DNA from: a bacterium
GTDB lineage: Bacteria > Planctomycetota > J058 > JAJDCP01
Length of the DNA stretch: 6,026 nucleotides
Assembly (NCBI GenBank): GCA_030428695.1
Contig: JAUIEM010000491.1
Span: 1-6,026, forward strand
Reading direction: 5' to 3'
The notes under the pieces were generated by a model. It made no database searches. It saw only the letters and a program-made list of their open reading frames with translations, and was not told the origin of the DNA. This document shows positions 1 to 5,075 of the stretch, in pieces. How positions within the stretch are numbered: position 1 is the stretch's first letter; the number at the start of each line of letters is the position of its first letter. Both the position numbers and the translations under genes were made by a program.

Positions 1-338
1 TGCAGCCGCGGCCCGAACAGAGGGAAGATCATCGGCGTCCCCGCGTAGGCCACGGTCAGCGGCCGCTCGGCGCTGAGCTCGTCGTACAGGGCCAGCTCCT
101 GGGGAACCAGGCCGAGCAGCGGCCGCACCGCGGGGTCGCGCAGGGGGTCCTTGCCGGCGACGCGCACGCTGCCGCCGTCGGGCTGCAGCAGGCCGACCGC
201 GCAGCGCAGGGTGGTGGTCTTGCCCGCCCCGTTCGGGCCGAGAAGCCCGAACAGGCAGCCTTCGGGAACTTCCAGCGAAAGGCCGTCCACCGCCCGGGTG
301 GTGCCGAAGGACTTGCTCAAGTCATCGATGCGCAGCAT
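1..338 (-). CDS. ABC transporter ATP-binding protein, N-terminal part (cut by left edge)
   Basis: This is the first 112 residues of an ATP-binding subunit that would power an ABC transporter at the inner membrane. The start (ATG at 338-336) gives a classic N-terminus, MLRIDDLSKSFG. It is followed by the Walker A loop GPNGAGKTT at residues 34-42 and the Q-loop region GLVPQ with Gln80. The class resembles ABC-2 type export ATPases (drug, daunorubicin-like or lipid export), but the substrate cannot be told. The signature motif, Walker B and H-loop lie outside the window. No good SD sits at the usual distance; a GGAG lies 15 nt upstream of the start, inside an inverted repeat. One oddity is that after residue 90 the expected ENL-x-FFGRLYGL-like stretch is replaced by ERPLTVAYAGTPMIFPLFG, which does not look like the family. 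The frame stays open to the edge. The ABC identity is secure; integrity of the gene is not. Confidence 0.9.
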   Translation of the reverse strand, partial: MLRIDDLSKSFGTTRAVDGLSLEVPEGCLFGLLGPNGAGKTTTLRCAVGLLQPDGGSVRVAGKDPLRDPAVRPLLGLVPQELALYDELSAERPLTVAYAGTPMIFPLFGPRL

Positions 339-433
339 GGCTGGAGGGTAACGCTCCAGCCCGACCCGCGCCAGTCGCTGGCGGGCGGCGCCGCCCCCGG
401 CTACCCTGGGGCATCGCCGCAAGGAGGGGAACC
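339..433. promoter_or_regulatory. Divergent intergenic region with three adjacent inverted repeats
   Basis: This 95-bp spacer separates the ABC ATPase (leftward) from the E2-like gene (rightward), so promoters for both should lie here or inside the neighbours. It holds three palindromes in a row. GCTGGAG at 340-346 pairs with CTCCAGC at 354-360 across a 7-nt loop. CGCCAG at 369-374 pairs with CTGGCG at 378-383 across a 3-nt loop. GGGCGGCGCCGCCC at 383-396 is a perfect 14-bp palindrome. I see no convincing -35/-10 pair. The strong SD AAGGAGG at 421-427 belongs to the downstream gene. An operator role is possible, but GC-rich spacers produce such palindromes easily. Confidence 0.35.
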
Positions 434-1426
434 GTGGGAAACGTCAAGCTCGAGCCGATGCGCAAGCTCTCGGTCTTCCGCAAAATGGCTCTCGGCACCT
501 GGGAGACGACCTACGACCCGGCAATCTACGGCGGCATGCGCTTCCGCATGGAGAAGGCCCTCGAGTACATCGCCCGCTTCCGCGCCCACACCGGCCGGCG
601 GCTGACGGGGACTCACCTGGTGACCAAAGCGCTCGCGCTGGCGCTGAAGGCCTGCCCGAGCGCGAACGCGATCATCCGCTACAACAAGATCTACCTGCGG
701 CAGCACGTCGACATCTCGGTGCTGGTCGTGATCACGCATGAGGACAGCGACCAGGTCGACCTGTCGATGGTCAAGGTGAAGGACGCCGACCAGATCAGCC
801 TGCTCGACATGATCGACCGCCTGGAGAGCCGCATCGAGAAGGTGCGCACGGGCAAGGACAAAGAGCTGCAGAGCACCCGCAACTCGATGCGCTGGATCCC
901 GACCTTCCTGATGAACTTCTTCCTGAAGATGCTCTCCTTCTTCCTCTACACCCTGAACCTCAACCTGACCTGGGCCGGCCTGCCCCGCGACGCCTTCGGC
1001 TCCGCGGTCGTCACCAACGTCGGCAGCCTCGGCCTGAGCACCGCCTTCGTGCCGCTGGTGCCCTACACGCGCGTGCCGATCTTCATCGCTCCCGGCGAGG
1101 CGTACGACGCGCCGGTGGTCGACGACGGCGCGCTCGCGGTCGGCAAGGTGATGGAGGTCAACGCGACCTTCGACCACCGGCTGATCGACGGCCACCACGC
1201 GATGGTGATGGCGAAGACCTTCAAGCAAGTGCTCGAGGATCCCTTCACGCACCTCGACCCGATCCCGGAAGAGGCTGCGGAAGCGGACGCGGCGAAGGGG
1301 GCGGAGGAACCTGCGGATGCCGGGGATGCGCCCGCCTCCGAGGTCCCGACAGACGCCCCGGAGAAGGACGCGGGATCGGACGCGCAACCGGAGCCGGGCC
1401 CAGGCAAGGATCCCGATGGCGCCTGA
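434..1426 (+). CDS. Stand-alone 2-oxoacid dehydrogenase acyltransferase (E2) catalytic-domain protein
   Basis: This 330-residue protein has the chloramphenicol-acetyltransferase-like catalytic fold of 2-oxoacid dehydrogenase E2 subunits, which transfer acyl groups between dihydrolipoamide and CoA. The catalytic motif DHRLIDG is at residues 247-253 (His248 and Asp252). The conserved strand equivalent to the E2 T-x-TNxG-x-G motif is at about 190-200 (SAVVTNVGSLG). There is no N-terminal lipoyl domain and no peripheral-subunit-binding domain, and no E1 or E3 gene is nearby, so it is not an ordinary complex subunit. Residues about 154-178 form a very hydrophobic segment rich in Phe and Leu that could contact a membrane or a partner. 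Residues about 278-330 form an acidic Ala/Pro/Glu/Asp tail, probably disordered. The GTG start is chosen because AAGGAGG lies 6 nt upstream. Its end overlaps the sigma-factor start by 11 bp, indicating co-transcription. The family is well supported; the substrate is unknown. Confidence 0.85.
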   Translation: MGNVKLEPMRKLSVFRKMALGTWETTYDPAIYGGMRFRMEKALEYIARFRAHTGRRLTGTHLVTKALALALKACPSANAIIRYNKIYLRQHVDISVLVVITHEDSDQVDLSMVKVKDADQISLLDMIDRLESRIEKVRTGKDKELQSTRNSMRWIPTFLMNFFLKMLSFFLYTLNLNLTWAGLPRDAFGSAVVTNVGSLGLSTAFVPLVPYTRVPIFIAPGEAYDAPVVDDGALAVGKVMEVNATFDHRLIDGHHAMVMAKTFKQVLEDPFTHLDPIPEEAAEADAAKGAEEPADAGDAPASEVPTDAPEKDAGSDAQPEPGPGKDPDGA

Positions 1427-2660
1427 GGACTTCGACGCCCGGGTCGCGGCCCTCTACCGGCGCGAGGCCGGCCGCCTGACCGCGCTCCTGACCGGGATCT
1501 TCGGACCCGACCATCTCGCGCTGGCCGAGGATGTCGTCCAGGAGTCCTTCATCGCCGCCCTGCGCGTGTGGCGCCGGGACGGCCTGCCAGACAACCCCGG
1601 CGCCTGGCTGCTGACGGCGGCCCGCAACCGCGCCCGCGACCGCTTCCGGCGCGAGCGCCTCACCTTCCTCGGCGAGCTCGGCGACGAGCCGGACCGGCGC
1701 CTCCAGGAGAGCCCGAGCGAGGAGCGCATCCGCGACGACCAGCTGCGGATGATCTTCCTCTGCTGCAGCGAGCGGCTCAAGCCCGAGAGCCGCATCCCCC
1801 TGATCCTCAAGACCCTGTGCGGCTTCGACCGGGAGGCCGTCGCCCGCGCGCTGTTGATCTCCCCCGAGACGGTCAAGAAGCGCCTCTACCGCACCCGCCA
1901 GCAGCTCGCCGGCGTGCCCTTCGCGCTGCCCGGTCCCGAGGCGCTGCCCGCCGCCCTCGCGACGGTGCACACGGTGCTGTACCTGATGTTCAACGAGGGC
2001 TACCTGTCCGCCGGCGGCATCCCGATCCGCCGCGAGCTGTGCGGCGAGGCGATGGCGCTGACGCGGCTGCTGGTCGAGGACGACAGCCTCTGCGACAGCC
2101 ACACCGTCGCGCTGCTCGCCCTGATGTGCCTGCAGGCCGCGCGCCTCGACGCCCGGCTCGACGACGAGGGCCGGCTGGTGCCCCTCGACCGCCAGGACCG
2201 CAACCGCTGGAACCGCCCGCTGATCGCCCGCGGTATGCGTTTCCTCGGCGCCTCGACGGGCATGGAGCTGCGGCTGGCCGGGCGCTTCCACCTCGAGGCC
2301 GCCATCGCCGCCCGCCACTGCCAGGCCGTCTCCTTCGAGGACACCGACTGGGGCTCCATCTGCCGCCTGTACGACCGCCTGCTCGATCTCGAGCCGGCGC
2401 CCTTGACCCGGCTCAACCGGGCGGTGGCGGTGTCGTACCGGGACGGGCCGGAGGCCGCGATCCCCCTCGTCGAAGAGCTGCGCGCCGCGCGCCCGAAGAA
2501 CCTCGGCTGGGCCCTGCACGCGGTGCTCGCCAACCTCTACACCCGCGCCGGGGTGGACGAGCCCGCCCGTTCCCATCGCGAGCAGGCCCGCGCCCGGGCG
2601 CGGTCGGCGCACGAGCGCGGGCTGTTCGACGCGCAGCTCGCGCGCTTCGAGGGCCTCTAA
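1416..2660 (+). CDS. ECF42-type RNA polymerase sigma factor with C-terminal TPR-like extension
   Basis: This 414-residue sigma-70-family factor redirects RNA polymerase to a small set of promoters. Region 2 spans about residues 10-82: AEDVVQESFIAAL at 37-49 is the core-binding helix, and DNPGAWLLTAARNRARDRFRR at 59-79 matches the DNA-melting and -10 segment. Region 4 is about residues 108-165, with a helix-turn-helix (EAVARALLISPETVKKRLYRTR). Residues about 175-414 are the long extension of the ECF42 group, with landmark stretches MFNEGY (191-196), LLALMCLQAARLDAR, LDRQDRNRW (258-265), EAAIAARH, DTDW (309-312) and LNRAVAVSYRDGPEAA (333-348). Known family members carry this TPR-like extension instead of being controlled by an anti-sigma factor. 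The ATG at 1416 is chosen because AAGGA lies 5 nt upstream; a longer reading from 1317 only translates the tail of the previous gene in a second frame. The gene overlaps the E2-like gene by 11 bp and the convergent YCII gene by 4 bp. Confidence 0.93.
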   Translation: MAPEDFDARVAALYRREAGRLTALLTGIFGPDHLALAEDVVQESFIAALRVWRRDGLPDNPGAWLLTAARNRARDRFRRERLTFLGELGDEPDRRLQESPSEERIRDDQLRMIFLCCSERLKPESRIPLILKTLCGFDREAVARALLISPETVKKRLYRTRQQLAGVPFALPGPEALPAALATVHTVLYLMFNEGYLSAGGIPIRRELCGEAMALTRLLVEDDSLCDSHTVALLALMCLQAARLDARLDDEGRLVPLDRQDRNRWNRPLIARGMRFLGASTGMELRLAGRFHLEAAIAARHCQAVSFEDTDWGSICRLYDRLLDLEPAPLTRLNRAVAVSYRDGPEAAIPLVEELRAARPKNLGWALHAVLANLYTRAGVDEPARSHREQARARARSAHERGLFDAQLARFEGL

Positions 2661-3010
2661 CCCATCTCGGGCATGATCCGGCGGACGAGCACCCGGGTGT
2701 CCGGCGCGTCGAGATGGGGGCTGCCCTTGGCGATCTCGGCCGCCTGCGCGGCGGTCTCGGCGCGGACGATCGAGTAGCCGCCGATCAGCTCCTTGATCTC
2801 GGACATCGAAGCGTCGGTGACGACGCCGCCGGTCGCGACGACCTTGCCGCCGGGCAGGAGGGCGTTGCCGGGGTCCTTGATCGCGCCGCTCTTCTCGAGC
2901 TCCTGGAACCAGGCGCCCCATTTGGCCATCGCGGCCTGCATCTCGTCCGGGCTCTGGTTCTCCATCCACTTGGGGTCGCCCCCGGCGTACAGCAGCAGGA
3001 AGTCTTGCAC
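2657..3010 (-). CDS. YCII/DGPF-family protein, probable ECF42 partner
   Basis: This 117-residue small soluble protein belongs to the YCII-related (DGPF) family, a ferredoxin-like fold of uncertain biochemical role that is typically encoded beside ECF42 sigma factors. Family features are the N-terminal strand DFLLLYAGGDP, the helix around SPDEMQAAMAKWGAWFQEL (residues 20-38), KELIGGYSIVRAETAAQAAE (73-92) and the closing VLVRRIMP strand. The DGPF signature position reads D-A-S-M (66-69), so the naming motif has decayed while the fold around it is kept. The start is GTG at 3010, because AAGGAG lies 6 nt upstream; longer readings run into the hairpin region and have no SD. Its TAG stop shares 3 bases with the TAA stop of the convergent sigma gene. 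The promoter should lie in the structured intergenic region to its right. Confidence 0.88.
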   Translation of the reverse strand: MQDFLLLYAGGDPKWMENQSPDEMQAAMAKWGAWFQELEKSGAIKDPGNALLPGGKVVATGGVVTDASMSEIKELIGGYSIVRAETAAQAAEIAKGSPHLDAPDTRVLVRRIMPEMG

Positions 3011-3037
3011 AGCTTTCTCCTTTCTCTCTCGCTGTGA

Positions 3038-3070
3038 GAGAACGCAACGAGCGTAGCGAGTTGCGTTCTC
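3038..3070. repeat. Inverted repeat 1: 11-bp perfect stem
   Basis: GAGAACGCAAC at 3038-3048 pairs perfectly with GTTGCGTTCTC at 3060-3070 around an 11-nt loop containing the GCGTAGCG element. The loop style, with a GTAG core inside a C/G palindrome, recalls dispersed REP-like palindromes of proteobacteria; this is a resemblance only. Read on the minus strand it would lie in the 5' leader of the YCII mRNA, about 15 nt upstream of that gene's SD. Confidence 0.7.
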
Positions 3071-3076
3071 GAGCCA

Positions 3077-3137
3077 GGAGAAGCCTCGCCTGCGATCCCG
3101 CGCTCGCGCGGGTGAGCAGGGAGCAAGAGGCTTCTCC
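3077..3137. repeat. Inverted repeat 2: long nested hairpin
   Basis: GGAGAAGCCTC at 3077-3087 pairs with GAGGCTTCTCC at 3127-3137 over 11 perfect base pairs. Inside it CCTGC (3089-3093) pairs with GCAGG (3116-3120), and further in CCCGCG (3097-3102) pairs with CGCGGG (3107-3112) around a 4-nt loop. The three stacked stems, separated by small internal loops, make one 61-nt hairpin. Such nesting is unlikely by chance and suggests a mobile palindromic repeat or a structured RNA. Confidence 0.7.
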
Positions 3138-3142
3138 CACGT

Positions 3143-3174
3143 TGCCGCTCGCCGGCGCCAGCCGGGGAGCGGCA
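3143..3174. repeat. Inverted repeat 3: nested hairpin
   Basis: TGCCGCTC at 3143-3150 pairs with GAGCGGCA at 3167-3174 (8 bp). After a single G-G mismatch, CCGGC (3152-3156) pairs with GCCGG (3161-3165) around the loop GCCA. It lies 6 nt from hairpin 2 and 3 nt before hairpin 4, so the whole block from 3038 to 3192 reads as one series of stems. Confidence 0.65.
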
Positions 3175-3192
3175 TACCTGTCTACAGGCATG
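3173..3192. repeat. Inverted repeat 4: short hairpin around CCTGTCTACAGG
   Basis: CCTGT at 3177-3181 pairs with ACAGG at 3184-3188 around a 2-nt loop (or 4 bp with a 4-nt loop). It is extended by CAT (3173-3175) with ATG (3190-3192) across an A-C mismatch. It shares two edge bases with hairpin 3. It could also be read as a short dyad operator for the hydrolase gene; no known regulator is recognised. Confidence 0.45.
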
Positions 3193-3303
3193 ACGCAAGG
3201 GGAGCGAGGATGGGGACAGGGAGGACCAATATCCTGGAAAAATAGTCCGGCCGACCAGCAAAGCGCTCCACGCCGTTGACGTCGCGCCGCCCGGCGTGTT
3301 TCC

Positions 3304-4143
3304 ATGCCGATCATGAGCCCGCCGATGCACACCTCCGATCGACCCCGCATCGCCTACACCGTCCATGGCCGGAGCGGAGCGCCCGTGCTCTTCATCATGG
3401 GCCTGGGGATGCGCGGCGCGGTCTGGGCTCCGCAGCTCGAGGTCCTGCGCGGGCACTTCCGCTGCTGCGCCTACGACCACGTCGGCGTGGGCGCGAGCGA
3501 GTCCTCCGCGGACTGGCCGGGCGTCGCCTCGATGGCCGACGACGCCGTGCGGGTGCTCGACGCCCTGGGCTGGAAGTCGGCGCACGTCGTCGGCGTGTCC
3601 CTCGGCGGCATGATCGCCCAGGAGCTCGCGCTGCGGCATCCCTCCCGCTGCCGCAGCCTGGCGCTGATCGCGACCCACCCCGGGGGGCGCTTCGCCGCCG
3701 TGCCGACCGCCCGCGGCCTGCGGCATCTCGCGAACGTCGTGCTCGGCCGCTCGCGGGGCCGGGCCCTCGCCCGGCTGCTCCACCCGCCCTCCTACCTCGC
3801 CCGGATCGACCCGGGCACCCTGCGCCAGGCGATCGGCGCGCGCCTGGGCAGCCGCCCGCCGCTCGCCACCCTGCTCCGCCAGCTCCAGGCCGCCGCGCGG
3901 CACGACACGGTCGCCCGCCTTCCGGAGCTCACCCTGCCGACCTTGCTGGTGCGGCCAGGCCAGGACATCCTGATCCGCCCCGCCCAGACCGACCGCCTCG
4001 CCCGCGGGATCCGCCACGCCCGCGTCCTGCGCTACGACGATGCCGGCCACGGCGTGATCTTCTCCAAGCGCCACGAGCTCAACCCGGCGTTGCGCGCCCA
4101 CATCGATGCGGCCGAAGCGGCGCGCGGCGCACACGGCGCCTGA
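3304..4143 (+). CDS. Alpha/beta-fold hydrolase
   Basis: This 279-residue, probably cytoplasmic enzyme has the full alpha/beta-hydrolase layout. The oxyanion-loop region FIMGLGM is at 30-36, the DHVGVGAS turn (D-x-x-G-x-G-x-S type) at 58-65, the nucleophile elbow GVSLGG at 97-102 with Ser99, the acid Asp221 in RPGQD, and the histidine His249 in DAGHG. Residues about 130-200 form the variable cap. The MGLG oxyanion loop and overall length match esterase or lactonase-like members (enol-lactonase or methylesterase types); the substrate cannot be deduced. The start is uncertain, because ATGs at 3304, 3313 and 3325 are all in frame, none has an SD, and the conserved part begins after the third. No signal peptide is seen. 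It diverges from the YCII gene and lies 115 bp before the repeat-motif membrane protein. Confidence 0.9.
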   Translation: MPIMSPPMHTSDRPRIAYTVHGRSGAPVLFIMGLGMRGAVWAPQLEVLRGHFRCCAYDHVGVGASESSADWPGVASMADDAVRVLDALGWKSAHVVGVSLGGMIAQELALRHPSRCRSLALIATHPGGRFAAVPTARGLRHLANVVLGRSRGRALARLLHPPSYLARIDPGTLRQAIGARLGSRPPLATLLRQLQAAARHDTVARLPELTLPTLLVRPGQDILIRPAQTDRLARGIRHARVLRYDDAGHGVIFSKRHELNPALRAHIDAAEAARGAHGA

Positions 4144-4208
4144 TCCGCCCGGGAGCTCGCCGATTCGAAAAGATGCGGCCAGCGCGCGCGATCCATCCGG
4201 AGGAAGAC

Positions 4209-4262
4209 GTGACATCTCCGCCCCGGCGCGCGACGCAGGGGTGGGTGAGGAGGACGCGATGA
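4209..4262 (+). CDS. Possible 17-codon leader ORF coupled to the downstream membrane protein
   Basis: GTG at 4209 is preceded by GGAGG (4199-4203) with a 5-nt spacer, and the frame ends in a TGA that overlaps the next gene's start as ATGA (4259-4262). The peptide would be MTSPPRRATQGWVRRTR. Its adjacent AGG AGG arginine codons at 4248-4253 coincide with the SD of the next gene, so a ribosome translating the leader would cover that site. The frame is shared with a long shadow frame inside the hydrolase gene, so the open frame itself is not evidence. The case rests on the SD and the overlap. No homologue is recognised. Confidence 0.3.
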   Translation: MTSPPRRATQGWVRRTR

Positions 4263-4942
4263 CGAACAAGACCGCGATGATCATCGGCGCGGGCTGCGCC
4301 GGCGCCGGCTGCCTGGGCGTGCTCGTCGTGCTCGCCGTCGCCGGCTTCCTGGTCTACGCCAGCGACCCGCCGACCCGCAACACGACCGCCTCGACCGGCA
4401 CCGAGGTGGTGATGAACGGCCGCGCCCTGCGCCCCTCCGAGGTCGCAGATCTGCGCGCGACCTACGGCGTCGAGCCGGTGCCCGGCGACTACTGGTACGA
4501 CCCGGTCAGCGGCCTGTTCGGCGTGCGCGGCCAGCCCGCCGGCGGCTTCATGTACCCGGGCCACGCCTTCGGCGACGTGCCGCGCGACGCCTCGAGCGGG
4601 GACAGCGGGGTGTTGCTGAACGGACGCGAGCTGCAGGTCGCCGAGTCCCAGGTGTTCGCGCAGCTGAGCGGACGGATGCTCCCCGCCGGGCACTACTGGA
4701 TGGACGCCACCGGGAACTTCGGCGCCGGCGGCAACCCCTACCCCCTCGTCAACCTCTACGCCGCCGCCCAGCAGCACAGCTACCAGGGCGGAGGCGGCTA
4801 CCAGGGCGGCCATCACGGTGGGAGCGGCGGTGGAGACAACTTCTGGTCGACCCGTTTCTCGGCGGGGAACTCCGACCAGGGCGGCTCCCGCGGCTACGTC
4901 AGCGTGCCCGGGGTCGGGCCGGTCGGTTACGGGTTCGATTGA
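4259..4942 (+). CDS. Membrane-anchored protein with duplicated YW-D-x-x-G-x-FG motif unit and Gly-rich tail
   Basis: I do not recognise a named family, although similar NGREL/GRYW-D-x-x-GN-x-G units are, to my recollection, seen in uncharacterised bacterial proteins. The 227-residue product has an N-terminal hydrophobic segment at about 6-34, rich in Gly, Ala, Val and Leu, fitting a single membrane anchor or uncleaved signal. Two related units follow. Unit A (about 51-93) has NGRAL, then GDYWYDPVSGLFG, then G-Q-P. Unit B (about 119-160) has NGREL, then GHYWMDATGNFG, then G-N-P. Residues about 174-227 are Gly/Ser/Tyr-rich and probably disordered. The bulk is likely outside the cytoplasm. The ATG at 4259 is chosen because GGAGG (4249-4253) lies 5 nt upstream; a longer reading from 4106 overlaps the hydrolase and lacks that support. 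The stop lies inside a hairpin that may terminate transcription. Confidence 0.82.
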   Translation: MTNKTAMIIGAGCAGAGCLGVLVVLAVAGFLVYASDPPTRNTTASTGTEVVMNGRALRPSEVADLRATYGVEPVPGDYWYDPVSGLFGVRGQPAGGFMYPGHAFGDVPRDASSGDSGVLLNGRELQVAESQVFAQLSGRMLPAGHYWMDATGNFGAGGNPYPLVNLYAAAQQHSYQGGGGYQGGHHGGSGGGDNFWSTRFSAGNSDQGGSRGYVSVPGVGPVGYGFD

Positions 4943-4954
4943 AGCTTCGAACCC
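4931..4954. terminator. Probable stem-loop terminator between convergent transcripts
   Basis: GGGTTCGA at 4931-4938 pairs perfectly with TCGAACCC at 4947-4954 around an 8-nt loop. The hairpin contains the stop codon (4940-4942) of the repeat-motif protein in its loop. It lies where the rightward transcript meets the leftward VOC transcript, so it could serve both directions. No T-run follows on either side, so it is not a textbook intrinsic terminator. Confidence 0.4.
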
Positions 4955-4985
4955 TCCCATTGCAGAAGCGACGACGCGACGCAGG

Positions 4986-5075
4986 TCACGGAGGGTCCGG
5001 CGGGGCGAGGATGCCGCGCAGCCTCTCGAGCATCTCGCGGCTCTGCCTCAGGGGCCGACTCGTCCCCGGACTCAC
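4986..5075 (-). CDS. Possible 29-codon ORF overlapping the VOC gene stop (GTGA)
   Basis: GTG at 5075-5073 overlaps the TGA of the VOC gene as GTGA, and the frame runs 29 codons to TGA at 4988-4986. The product would end in SREMLERLRGILAPPDPP, a short amphipathic helix followed by a Pro-rich tail. The overlap is the usual geometry of translational coupling, but no SD precedes the start and no homologue is recognised. It could also be the decayed end of an older gene or simply chance. Confidence 0.18.
   Translation of the reverse strand: MSPGTSRPLRQSREMLERLRGILAPPDPP

Larger units (their letters stand above)
3011..3303. promoter_or_regulatory. Divergent intergenic region between YCII gene and hydrolase
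   Basis: This 293-bp stretch carries no convincing gene. Its YCII side (3011-3023) holds that gene's strong SD. The middle, 3038-3192, is four consecutive hairpins annotated separately. The hydrolase side (3193-3303) contains an AT-richer island at about 3226-3246 and a possible 11-codon ORF starting at ATG 3210 with GGAG 5 nt upstream and ending at TAG 3243-3245; I regard that as weak. TTGACG at 3277-3282 resembles a -35 box, but no -10 follows at the right distance. Promoters for both flanking genes must lie here, yet I cannot place them with confidence. Apparent long reading frames across it on both strands are by-products of high GC. Confidence 0.4.

Noticed and set aside
1317..1415. A longer N-terminus for the sigma factor
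   Set aside because: The extra residues are an Arg/Pro-rich second-frame reading of the E2-like gene's tail; the ATG at 1416 has a well-placed AAGGA and begins the normal ECF N-terminus.
1568..3037. A 489-codon plus-strand frame overlapping the sigma and YCII genes
   Set aside because: It is a shifted frame of the sigma gene with Pro/Arg/Ala-rich translation and no recognisable domain.
3038..3192. CRISPR array or tandem repeat
   Set aside because: The four units are inverted repeats of different sequence, not direct repeats with spacers.
3210..3245. An 11-codon ORF upstream of the hydrolase (MGTGRTNILEK)
   Set aside because: It has a passable SD but is very short, not coupled to the hydrolase start (58 bp away), and has no attenuator-like codon run.
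1245..3350. A 701-codon open frame on the minus strand across the sigma gene
   Set aside because: It is antisense to the E2-like and ECF42 genes, has Arg/Gly/Ala-rich composition without any domain pattern, and starts without an SD. It is a by-product of high GC.
3276..4262. A 328-codon plus-strand frame overlapping the hydrolase
   Set aside because: It is the shifted frame of a clear alpha/beta hydrolase. Only its last 18 codons are considered separately, as a leader ORF with their own SD.
4079..4960. A 293-codon minus-strand frame antisense to the repeat-motif protein
   Set aside because: The composition is typical of GC-driven antisense frames and the sense gene has a strong SD, a membrane anchor and internal repeats.
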